A DNA stretch of 57,336 nt from Leucogyrophana mollusca (taxonomy: Eukaryota; Basidiomycota; Agaricomycetes; Boletales). A model generated the notes under the pieces. The model was not told the DNA's origin, made no database searches, and saw nothing but the letters and a program-made list of their open reading frames with translations. Where the stretch lies: positions 1-57,336 of the forward strand of contig MU266515.1 in assembly GCA_021014945.1 (NCBI GenBank), written 5' to 3'. The first letter of the stretch is position 1. Each line of letters starts with the position of its first letter. Position numbers and translations under genes: made by a program. This document shows positions 34,652-44,399 of the stretch, piece after piece.

Positions 34652-35663
34652 GCCTCATAAGCCACCTCCAAGCCTCGGTGTAGGAGACACACTTGGAGAA
34701 GGAGACTCATGGCTTGTGCTTGATCTCCTGGGTCCTGATCCCGAATCAGCGAAAATAGTATTCGAAGATCTACGGAAAGAGGTTCAATGGAACACCATGC
34801 ATCATCGAGGCACGTAGATCTCAGACAATTTGGGGCGATCGTGTGACTGACCTTCCAATATACCAGGTGGGGAGGTACCGAGGCAGGTTGCTGTCCAGGG
34901 CGAAGTGTCGGAAGATGGGAGGCGAGTGTTATCATGCACGTCCGGCTGTCTATAGCTCATGTCAGGTGCCACCTATTGTAGCTTCCCGATCTATCGGCAC
35001 CCAGCAGACGAGTCACCCAAACTCCTTCCTTTCTCGCCTACAGTGTCCCTCATTCGCAAGGCAGTCGAAGAGACTCTCGCAAAGTCGCTCGGACGCGAAC
35101 ATCGAGTCAACCACGTCCTCATCCAGCACTATCGCACTGGTGCTGATTATATTTCTGAGCACTCAGACAAGACGATCGACGTGGTCCCTGGTTCGAAGAT
35201 CATCAACGTAAGCCTTGGTGCCCAACGCGTGATGACGCTTCGCACCAAGAGGGACGCCGTACCTCAATCGGGGGACCCCCGCCCAGCGCAAAAAATCCCG
35301 TTACCACACAACTCGATGTTCGTAATGGGGCTCGAGACGAATACGAAGTGGCTGCACGGGATCAACCATGACAATCGGCCTATGCATCTCAAGTCCGCGG
35401 AAGAACAATTTGCGGACGGTCACCGGATCAGCCTGACGTTTCGCAGCATTGGGACCTTTCTTTCGAAGGACGAATCGCGCATCTACGGGCAGGGGGCGAG
35501 GGGAAAGACGGCGGAGAATGCGCGGCCGGTGGTGAATGGGACGAAAGAAGGTGCGATGTTGCTGGAGGCGTTTGGTAAGGAGAACCAACAGAGTGATTTT
35601 GATTGGCAGTCGGTATATGGGGTGGGATCTGACGTACTGCATTTCACGCGGAGAGAAGGGTAA
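34652..35663 (+). CDS. AlkB-like Fe(II)/2-oxoglutarate dioxygenase (5' end unresolved)
   Basis: Recognisable from GDSWLVLDLLGPDPESAKIV and RKEVQWNTMHHRGGEVPRQV, across two introns, to SFPIYRHPADESPKLLPFSP. One long exon follows with HVLIQHYRTGADYISEHSDK, SKIINVSLGAQRVMTLRTKR, PHNSMFVMGLETNTKWLHGI and RISLTFRSIGTFL, ending FTRREG. His-x-Asp is in EHSDKTID, the distal His in KWLHGI, and the paired arginines that bind 2-oxoglutarate and substrate in RISLTFR. AlkB-family proteins demethylate alkylated nucleic acids or modify protein side chains. Both introns (34810-34866 and 34922-34981) begin with GC, not GT, if the family reading frame is to be kept. An in-frame TGA at 34638-34640 closes the frame upstream without an ATG, so an upstream exon is missing from this model. 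Confidence 0.82.
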
Positions 35664-36431
35664 TATTCTGGCCTTTCGTTGACGAAGTTGCTTTCTTTGG
35701 CCGAGGGACACAGTGCGCATCTCGATTTTCTGATATGAACAGGAAATGAAGGATGTCCTTATGTGTGTGGGGGGTTACTTCTTTTGTTGTAATTGTATTT
35801 TCGGTTTACCATGGTTTTGTTGTACAGTAGGTGCACACATAGCAACGTCGACATTTGTCGGGAAAAAATACATGGATACCTATGGATACACAACTCTTGA
35901 CTGTACCACCATCATCGCAACCTTGTTGACCGTCACTCGTTTTACCTGCAGCGCGGGCAGCTGCTCTACCAGACCGCTGTGCGCATCTGCCATCCCCTCA
36001 TTTTCTTTCTTTTCCTCAGGTTCTGATATATCTTGCGCGTGCCGTCAGAGTCGCCGTAAGGAGTTCAGTCACGATGGTAAGCGGAAGTATTTTGGTTCGA
36101 ATTACCATATTTGGTGCAGGGGGTTGTACTTTTCAAGGGCGTGTTGTTCGCATGTTGGTTCCTGCGCGTCTCCCTCTATTTTCTGCCTGGTTCACTCGCG
36201 GAAAGCCAAAGACACGAGGCTCACGATCGTGACAGAAACACGAGGCTGCCATCTTCTCCCTCCCATTGCTCTCTGCAGGCCGTTATCTTACTCGCCTTGC
36301 CTATCTGCTAATCGATTCGCATTCCATACAACCCAAAAAACAGTCATCTTTTTATACGCGGTACCAACGCACCCGACGTCTTCACGACTTGCCTTCGTCT
36401 TTTTGCATGATAATCACCTTTTATTAACGAC
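35664..36431. other. intergenic / promoter of the large membrane protein
   Basis: 768 bp with a very TTTT- and pyrimidine-rich right part. It carries the start of a 381-codon frame (35746-36891) that overlaps the next gene in another frame and is probably accidental. Confidence 0.45.
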
Positions 36432-39400
36432 ATGTCACGACTACAGCCCAGCTCTTCGTCAGAGTCGCCTCCCAGCGCTTATGCGCAGGGCGATTCCCCA
36501 ACGGACCAGCGAGGAGACGTTTCCGAACGTCCCTCTTCGTCGACTCACCCAAGGATTTCCGACGGTTCCGAAGGCTATCCGTCTTGGCTCCCGAAGCGTC
36601 CTCCACCACCAGCGCCGGCCTCTACATTCCACTCATCAGTTGGAATGTTCGATCCTGGTCCGAGCGAACAGTTCACTGGTGGTCGAAAGGCCACACCACG
36701 CTCTGTTCGCGTCGTCAGCTTACAAGACGCGGTCGGCCGTCGAGAACCAACTGACCAGTCACGAGTCAGTAGCAATCTGCTGCGTCCCCGTGTGTGGTCT
36801 CGTGCTACAACTGCGGGAATGTCCCCGACGCTGGTCTCAGCTGCGATCAATGCACAGGACCGCATGCCTCGACCTAAGCTTCGTTCCGTAGGCCTCCATC
36901 CGGAACTTTTGCGTAACCCCTCATTCTTGGCCCGACTTTATTTCTATCTCCTCCCCCTCATCACGTTCTATCATATTCCTGTGCAAACCTTCTTCGACTT
37001 CAATGCTGTATTTATAATTTTACAGTGGGTTTCTGTTAGCTTGTGCGCGCCTTTGTGTGTCTGACCTTGGTCCAGAGTTGCCAGATATCCCAACCCCGTA
37101 GCGCCTGGCGTGCCAGGTTCTGGTAGGAATTGGGCCCTGGGTGCCGCTGCGTATATTGCCTGCTGGCTGGTTTGGATCCTCGTGGTTTTCATTATGTATG
37201 AGCTTGTCTATTCCTTTTATCGGCGATGGCGCGTCAGTGAGTATATTCCGCTCTATGCCCTATTGAACTCCAAGCTGACTATTGGAACCCCAAGAACGCC
37301 CGCTGATCACTCCTCTTTACCTCTCTTCGTCTGCTTTCAACTTGACTTCCATGACGTCCTACACCACGTTCTGCTTCATGCAGTACATCCGTTTCTCCGC
37401 CTTTTTCGGTGAAAATGGCAGTCTTCGCGATGGTATCGCCGAGACTTTCTGGTTCTACTCACAGAACCTACCGACTGTCGCCCTCCTCATTCCCCGAGCG
37501 GGTCTCGCTCTCGCATTGCTCTTGTCGTTTTCGTTCGCTAATCCCGAGTACATGGCCCTGCTCGATGCTGGCACCACGACTGGTCGGGATGGGACGTTCT
37601 TCCGTGCGTCAGATGGTACGCTGACTAATTACGCCCGTGGCGTCCTGATAGCCAATGCCGCATGGACGGCTTGGCGCTTCCTTGTCATGTTCCTTAGCTG
37701 GTGAGCCATCCTCTACACGATATCTATTTAGTACTAGCTGATCTTTCTCATAGGATCGGACTTTGGGTCCTTAGTGGCCAAGGTTGCGCAGGGCTTTGTG
37801 GCCCACGCTATCGTTGGGAAGAAGAAGATGCCGAGAAGACGATGTCTGTGTACAGCGACGCCGTGTCAGAAGCGGACGCTCTTCCCTGGAGCTGGAAGGC
37901 TTGTACCAGGCTGCGCATCCAGGAGGCCTACGACTTTTGCTTGACGGTGAAGCCGCCTGCGCGGTGGAGCGCGGCGAAGAAGGAAGGGTCTGAGGTCCGG
38001 GACCGCGAGATGCTTGGCGTGGAGACTGCGCCTGCGTTCGAGGTGGAGCAGGTGCTGGCGGCTGTGGGGTTCCCTTCGGTTCCACCACCTGCGCGACGCG
38101 GGATGCTTTCGGATGACCTGTTTGAGAGGCCAAAGGGGGAGCCTACGGTGCCCTCGCCGGAGTTCGCGGATATTATCCCGAAGGTCGTGAAGCGCTCGAG
38201 CAGGGATAGAGAGGCTGCTGCTGGGCCTTCTGGTTCGCAACCGCTCATGACACTGCCGTATCCGTTTACGGGGTATGGTGCACAGGTGTCCTCGAAAGAC
38301 CAGATACCGTTCCCGCCTTCTCCTGGTTCCAGGAAGGAAAAGCGGAGGTCTCCTGCCGAGAGCCGTCATTCGCGCCAAGAGGAGGAAGAAGAGCAGGAGG
38401 AAGAAGATGCGGAAGAGGAAGAAGAGGAAGAGGAAGAGGAGGAAGCGGGTGAAAGCAGTGAGGCTCACCCCCGCACGTCAGGCTCCATGTCAAGCCTCGG
38501 TCAGCCAGTAGTATCCCGCTACCCTTTCCAGTTCCGCCGTCCAGCACGCGGAGGCAGTCTCTCAACCTCATCCGGTGCCCCGACACACTCAACGCCGAAA
38601 ACCCACACCAGTGCGTCGACGAACTCGCATTCAGCAAACTCAAGAGTGTCGCGCTCGACACAGTCCACGGGTAATCGTGAGACGTCGTCCGAGTCCCCTC
38701 ACTCACACGCACTGAGTTCTGGGATGTCGAGTCCTGTTTCCGGGTACGGTAGTCCTATCCCAATGCCTCCTCGGCACCCTCAGCCCGGTCGAGGTCGAGC
38801 ACGTGCTGGGACTGTCCCGGGTTCGTTCCCCTCGTCCCCGTCGCCTGTGACTTTCCCACGCGGGGCTACACAGGCAAGGATGCGTGCTGACAGTAACGAT
38901 ACGACATTTGGTCCTGGCTTTGATTCATTTATGGATGCAGGCGACGACGAAGAGGAAGAGGAGGAGGAAGAGGAGGATCAGATGATGGAGCAGCCTGAGC
39001 CAGAAGGCCCTCATGAAGCTGCAGAAGGCGAAGACAGCGTTGGCCTCCTTGGTGTTCCCACTCGAAGCCCCCGGTCGTCCGCAGCTAGCAGCAGGCGCCG
39101 CCGAGGCAACTCAACCTCTGGCTCTCGATCGAATTCGCAATCTGGCTCGTCGAGGTCTCGTGCTGGATCCGCCGTGCGTTCGCGGACGCAGTCGCTCATC
39201 CAAAGTATTGGAGCTGCGTCGAGGTCGTCATTGGATTTGGTTCAATCCATGCGGTCCCGTGCGAATTCGTCGATGGCAAGGTTGGAGGAGGATATGGTGT
39301 ACTCCTCTGATGCGCGCTCCCGGTCTGGCAGTGACGCCGTGCACAGCAGTCAGGAGAACTATACGTTTGGGCACCCCATGCGACACCTCGCTCCCCGGGA

Positions 39401-39764
39401 GGGGGCACCAACGTTGCCAACTTCGCCGGCGTCTGATGACTCGTCGGAGCGCGTCCTTCATGAAGTCCCGTCGAGCATATCCATATCTGCCCCATCGGAA
39501 GCGACGACTTCGCGGTTTACAGCACGCCCAGAGTCCCAGGAGCGCGAGCCTGAGATTGGGCGTTTGGGTATCCCGATCCCCACCCGAGATATTCCGCCCA
39601 GCGAGAGTAGTAACCCTGATATCAGCACAGCTGCACAGTCGTTCATCACGGCGCCCGCGACCCTGGCCGGGACGTCGGACTCGGGTGAGGGCCTCCCCCC
39701 TCATTGGACGGACGTCTCGCATATGGTTGAGAGGGAAGATTCGGAGTGGAAAGGCCTTCATTGA
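36432..39764 (+). CDS. large integral membrane protein with long disordered tail, unknown function
   Basis: Four exons. A disordered, Pro/Ser-rich N-terminus (MSRLQPSSSSESPPSAYAQG) is followed by membrane segments: FLARLYFYLLPLITFYHIPV with FFDFNAVFIILQ, ALGAAAYIACWLVWILVVFI, AGLALALLLSFSFANPEYMA and TAWRFLVMFLSW. The loop TTGRDGTFFRASDGTLTNYA lies between helices. The remaining 650 residues are hydrophilic, with two long Glu/Asp runs (about 38380-38450 and 38940-38990) and many Ser/Arg stretches with SP sites. I know of similar proteins in Agaricomycetes only as uncharacterised integral membrane proteins. The cytosolic tail looks like a phosphorylated scaffold. Intron joins (ILQ-VARYPNP, RWRV-KRPLITP, FLSW-IGLWVL) are in frame. 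Confidence 0.75.
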
Positions 39765-40274
39765 GTGGTGTGGGGTGTGGTTTGTGCTGATGGACAGCGA
39801 GCGAGTGATTTCTTTTTCTTGATTGGTCCTTCGATTGAGTTCCAGTTTCACTTTTCATGGTAATTATTAGACATCATCTATTCACATCCACGCATACATA
39901 TTCATGATCTCCTTCAATCATTTCCCCTCATATCATACTACTCCGGAGCACTTCCTTCATCATTTTTCCGCGCGACACCCTTTAATCCTACTCATCCGTG
40001 TCTAGTACTGATATGCTTCTGACAATCCAATCTGCATTTTACTCAATCCATCCGCCAGACTAGCTGATTTGCAGATGGGGGACGAGGGAAAGATAAAAAT
40101 GCTTTCGTGATTAGGTCATCAATCTAGTAGATTGTTGGTGTTTGTCGCCACCCGACTTCCTGCTTTCACCAAGTCACAAGTCCATCTTCTCTCTCTTCTT
40201 CACTTCATCACGCTATAGCTCTAGTCTAGTACCTGTACATCACCACTACACCTACAAACGAACTGCGTAACAAA
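39765..40274. other. intergenic, promoter of the SUMO gene
   Basis: 510 bp of AT-rich sequence. A CT-rich run (tcttctctctcttcttcact) about 85 bp before the SUMO ATG is a typical fungal core promoter or transcription-start feature. Confidence 0.5.
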
Positions 40275-40980
40275 ATGTCAGAAGAAGACCCTCAAGTCCC
40301 ACAGACCCAAGACGTCAAGCCACAGGATGAACTCCAGGATACATCACCGATTAATGTCAAGGTAATATATAACCGCATACTGAGCTTTTTACCCTGCGAT
40401 AAGGTGAAGATGAGGCACAGACGAGCTGACGGAAGAATGACAGGTCGTTAGCTCAACCGGGGACGAAGTATTCTTCAAAATCAAGCGCAACACGAAGCTC
40501 AGCAAGCTTCAGGGTGCATATGCCACAAAGGTTGGCAAAGACGTTGCGAGCATCCGGTTCGTCTTTCTTCCCTTACTGTTACCCCTTCCCATTTTCCTGA
40601 ATTTTTATTTGGTCGACCGACCAACCGCACTATGTTATTCCTGTCAAACCGGATATGAACTTGCATTGATGCGTTTTGCCTCAGGTTCTTGTACGACGGG
40701 TCTAGAATAAACGACGACGATACGCCTCAATCTCTTGATATGGAAGACAACGGTACGTATGTCGCGGTTTCACGACGGCTCCCTCACTCACGGACTCTTT
40801 CTTTCAAACCCCTATCACTCCCTATCTAGACACGATCGATGTGATGGTAGAACGTAGGCATCTTCCCTCTTCGTTCTCTTTTGTCCGTCGTCTAACCCTC
40901 GTCTTTGATCGCGCTCGTTTATCTCAACAGAGGTTGGGGGGTCAACTGTATACAGCTATCAGTACGGTCGTTACTCGTAA
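40275..40980 (+). CDS. SMT3: SUMO (small ubiquitin-like modifier)
   Basis: Five small exons splice to 113 residues. A short acidic N-terminus (MSEEDPQVPQTQDVKPQDEL) precedes the ubiquitin fold: INVKVVSSTGDEVFFKIKRN, KLSKLQGAYATKVGKDVASI, RFLYDGSRINDDDTPQSLDM and EDNDTIDVMVEQVGG. The di-glycine (residues 100-101) is the conjugation end after Ulp1-type processing. A 12-residue tail, STVYSYQYGRYS, would be removed. SUMO is attached to lysines of nuclear proteins through the Aos1-Uba2 and Ubc9 enzymes. Exons are too short to appear as long open frames, and the identification rests on the joined motif. Essential housekeeping gene, apparently intact. Confidence 0.93.
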
Positions 40981-41692
40981 TTGTATTATTGCTCTTTCTC
41001 TCTGCTGCTTCGTATTTGCTTTCTTCTCCAGTTTTGACGTCGATGTGACCTTCGCGTGCTGAGGCGTGCGGTATGCTTGATTGCTGAATGCTTATCTGGG
41101 CGCTGGGTTTCGGGATGTGCCAGTAGGCGCCAGTTATTTGTCAAGATGATAATGCCCAGTACTAAGACGGAAGGACGTTTTTGCGATCGACGCGTCGCCG
41201 ACACGCCCTTGCGTATTCCTTCTACACACCCAGCTCCTCAGTCTCCTACCGTGCTGCTACCTTCGGCACCGGCGCCAGCAATACCTCACTCGTCAACCGA
41301 GGTCCGCATCACGATGAGATTTCGCACTGTTGTCCACCCCCTCAAGTAGTGACGGCCGCACGCTAATCAGAGGTGTGAATGTCGGATCTCGCTATGATAT
41401 CTAAGTGTCAAGGCACTACCGAGAATGTGCGTTGGTCGGCAAAACGTTGATCGATCATCTGCTTCAGTCATCATTTGCACAAGCAATGCCGGTATACTTG
41501 ATCACCCCGTCTGCGTAACAATGGGCTTTTCAGTGCATTGACTACGATCTCATTCTCCCTTGGGCCGAGTTTATCATGCAAATAATAATTACGAAGACTT
41601 TGGTGGTAAGATCGATCACACACAATAATGAAAAACAACAAGGCTGAGGTCGTGGACAGTCAAGCCGTAAACCTCTGAACTACGACTGGTCA
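40981..41692. other. convergent intergenic spacer
   Basis: 712 bp between the 3' ends of the SUMO and BBE-C genes. The frame at 41056-41349 shows no family features. Nothing recognised. Confidence 0.5.
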
Positions 41693-43711
41693 CTATGAAG
41701 TACGGCAGTTCAATTCACTGTCCCACTCCTCCGAACCCACGCCCTCAGCTACAACAAACAAGCGATAGGGGTCGTACTTGTCCTTAATGGCCTTGAGCCT
41801 AGGGTAATGTGTGCCAAAGAATGTGTACTGCCAGTCCTCTTCAAACAGAGAAGCCTAACAGAGACATCATCAGTACCGGTCTTGGTGAGTGAGCCTTGCC
41901 TAAACTCGGGGCTTACCTCATTGAAATACGCCCCGGACTCGGGGGTCAGGTCATGCAGCGCTTTCTCCTCCGCTTTGAGCCCCTCAATCAGCCCATCGAT
42001 CTCCTCCGAGGTAGCGCCGAGGGGCCAATCAATGCCGAAGGTGACGTGGACGATGGCTTTCCGCCATGCAGGGTTGACGCCGGCAGAGTCGGGGCTAATC
42101 CTGGATACCTCCCCGCCCGCCACGAAACTACAAGCAGCATCCGGTCACGTCAGGGGTGAAAGAATTTCGCGTGATGCAAGACCCACTTCCACGTCAGCCC
42201 ATTTGGAAACAAGATATCCGACAGTTCCCCCGACTGATTATCAAGTGTCTCTCTCGGGATGAGACGCGAGCCCAGCATTATATTCCCGCCTACCTGCCCC
42301 ACGCCAGAAAAGTACAGCGTGTACAACTCGTACCAGGAGTCATAGCCCAAAGTGTACCACTGGCTGGTGAGGCCTTGCGCGGTGAGGTTCTGCGCGAACG
42401 AGAGGAATGGGGAAAATGTCTCGTTAGCCTGTGCTTCTGTGCCATTTGGTTTGACGCAGAGGAAGTAGAGCGAGCTGTTAGAGGTCCCACCGTAACCCGC
42501 CCAGCCGGCATCGGAGAGGGCGGGGTGGATGTGGAGGAGCTCGGTGAAGAGGTTTTGCAAGACTGCCGAGTTTGTTGCATTGGCAGCAAAGATGGCGGTT
42601 TGGACGGGGAGGGATGGGTACGTGCGGTATGTCACGGAGGTCAGGATCCCGTACGTCCCCCCGCCTCCCCCACGCATAGCCCAGAAGAGGTCTGGGTGCT
42701 GGTATGAATTTACGACGAGGTGTTCGCCTGTTGAGAGAACGACAGACATCTCGATGGCGTTATCGACGCCTGTAGGTATACAAATCGATGGGGCGAGGTG
42801 AGCAACAACAGTTACGTTGCGATAGGAGAAACAAAACACTGACCGAGGCCGTATGTAGGGGACAGGACGCTGTGTCCGCCTCCTAGTACCCATCCACCAG
42901 CAGCGCCAACCGAGCCTCCCACCGATATCCCACCGACCATCATGCGTCCTTGGGCGTTGATAGCAGCGTAGGCCTCGTGCCATTGGACACCAGCTTCGAC
43001 AGTGAGAGCTATACATATACACGATTCAATGAATTCGCTGTCAAGGAGTCGGACGCGTGCAAACATACCATCGTAAGTCTCATTAGACGGTGCACCTTGC
43101 GGAACGAATGTCGCGTTATACGTGATATTCTTCATATTATGTGTCCAAACTACAAAGGCACCCCGGGCGGCGCTTCGCCCTAGGTAATCGTGCCTAGATA
43201 ACATTCCTTAGACAACTAATGGACATGGAATATATTGAACGAGCCCTTACCCCGTGTTCTTAACTACGAGACGAAGGTCATGCTTGACAGCAAATTGCAC
43301 CGCGGCCTGGATATCTGCTGGCCCTCTCGCGTCGATGCCCACAACCGGCACGCTCCCCTGGCCACACGGGACATCAAGCGTCGTATTTGTATAACACGCA
43401 CTGATAGTCCCATTTTTGAACGTATAGGTCTCGAAATTCGGAGCCTCCATCGTCCCGGGTTGGTCGGAACGCCAGTTACCGTCGGTCCAGGTGGCAGCTA
43501 GGCCACTGCAGTTCCCAGACGGATTGGAGGCGGGGTAGCATACGGCGGCTGTTGGGCGGGGGTATATGAGGGGCTGAGAGAGCACCGATTCGAGCTGTGC
43601 AAATTGAGACGAGCTCGGCCAGCATGTCTCGCCGTATACACAGCGGCAGTTTGACATGGCAAATGCCAGCTCGCCCGAAGCAAAAAACGAAAGTGCGGCG
43701 AATACTTTCAT
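41693..43711 (-). CDS. secreted berberine-bridge-type FAD-linked oxidase (BBE-C)
   Basis: Third member of the oxidase family, intact. Signal peptide MKVFAALSFFASGELAFA, then NCRCVYGETCWPSSSQFAQL and DARGPADIQAAVQFAVKHDL. The FAD histidine is in HDYLGRSAARGAF, followed by GGSVGAAGGWVLGGGHSVLS, FWAMRGGGGGTYGILTSVTY, QWYTLGYDSWYELYTLYFSG and the BBE-type end DWQYTFFGTHYPRLKAIKDK. It ends LNCRTS with TAG at 41693-41695. All introns restore frame. As in BBE-A, the second covalent Cys is absent. The gene is divergent from SDR3 with a 688-bp shared upstream region. Its leader carries a small poly(A)-type insertion and an upstream ORF. Substrate unknown. Confidence 0.9.
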
Positions 43712-43721
43712 CGCTGCCAGA

Positions 43722-43748
43722 TCAACGGAGCAGAACCCGAATAGACAT
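43722..43748 (-). promoter_or_regulatory. upstream ORF in the BBE-C leader
   Basis: An ATG followed by eight sense codons (MSIRVLLR) and TGA lies 11-37 bases before the BBE-C ATG. The ATG is supplied by the insertion described next. If transcription starts near the TATA-like box, this uORF is within the mRNA leader and could lower translation of the main frame. Confidence 0.5.
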
Positions 43749-43789
43749 GAATTGACTCAAAAAAAAAAAAAAAAAAAAACGGAGCAGAA
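43724..43789 (+). mobile_element. short retro-insertion: 12-bp target-site duplication and A21 tract
   Basis: The 12-mer aacggagcagaa occurs at 43724-43735 and again at 43778-43789. Between the copies are about 23 unique bases, then an uninterrupted run of 21 A (43759-43779, its last two bases shared with the second copy). A direct repeat flanking a fragment that ends in poly(A) is the mark of LINE-type target-primed insertion of a severely 5'-truncated RNA. No donor element could be identified. An alternative is slippage expansion of an A tract beside an unrelated duplication. Confidence 0.6.
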
Positions 43790-43829
43790 GCAGAAGGGCT
43801 GAGATCTTTGGGGTAGTACCTGTTGAGGG

Positions 43830-43836
43830 TTTTATA
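43830..43836 (-). promoter_or_regulatory. TATA box of BBE-C
   Basis: TATAAAA on the minus strand, 119-125 bp upstream of the BBE-C ATG. The distance to the ATG is larger than in BBE-B, and the insertion between them accounts for about 54 bp of it. Confidence 0.5.
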
Positions 43837-44399
43837 CAGCAACCAAGCAATCCTATCAAGCTTGGCTTCTGATTTTTTTGGCCACGGGCTATGTCGCCAA
43901 CTTGACCCCGTGCACAATTTAATGTAAATTCCTGTAAAGAATCGCACATTGCGCAGGCTGTCATTGCGCAGCAGAACGATGACGTTGTACCGGAGACTTT
44001 GGACTGCGCACAGCGTGCTACGATGATGATCCTGAGGACACTGATACGTGATGCCGTTATGTCGTCCACTGGCAGAGTTACACGGGACCATCATGTGATT
44101 TGTTTAGATATTTAAGCCTCCAGGTCGAGTTGCTCGGCACTGGACACTGCAACTCCGAGCCGGTGTGGATTTTGGACTTTTTCAACCCAGGCCACATGCT
44201 GAGCGAAGGAAGGAATGCAGCTTTCCAATAGGATGTTGGTGGCAGCGCACCTTTACTGCCGACTCGATCCCGGCTCCGAGTCGAGGATGGGCGCCTATGT
44301 AACGTTGACATTGCTTTAAAGGTTGACTTGGATAGTGAAGCACCCACTGACATAGGCAGAACTCCAGCCGGCCGTCGGCATTTTCTCCCATCCTGCCTT

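Larger units (their letters stand above)
43712..44399. other. bidirectional upstream region of BBE-C and SDR3
   Basis: 688 bp between the two start codons. On the BBE-C side are the poly(A) insertion, an upstream ORF and a TATA-like box. On the SDR3 side, TTTAAAG at about 44315-44321 lies some 80 bp before the ATG. A shared regulatory region is possible. Confidence 0.55.

Noticed and set aside
34453..34935. 160-codon minus-strand frame
   Set aside because: Overlaps AlkB-like exons in antisense and shows no family pattern.
36086..36110. tRNA B-box-like sequence (GGTTCGAATTACC)
   Set aside because: No acceptor stem or A box at a fitting distance; the match is isolated.
35746..36891. 381-codon plus-strand frame, rich in Cys and Ser, before and across the start of the large membrane protein
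   Set aside because: It overlaps exon 1 of the well-supported gene at 36432 in a different frame, has no recognisable domain and its composition is that of pyrimidine-rich promoter DNA.
39013..39822. 269-codon plus-strand frame and a 207-codon minus frame (39228-39851)
   Set aside because: Both are shadows of the disordered tail of the membrane protein.
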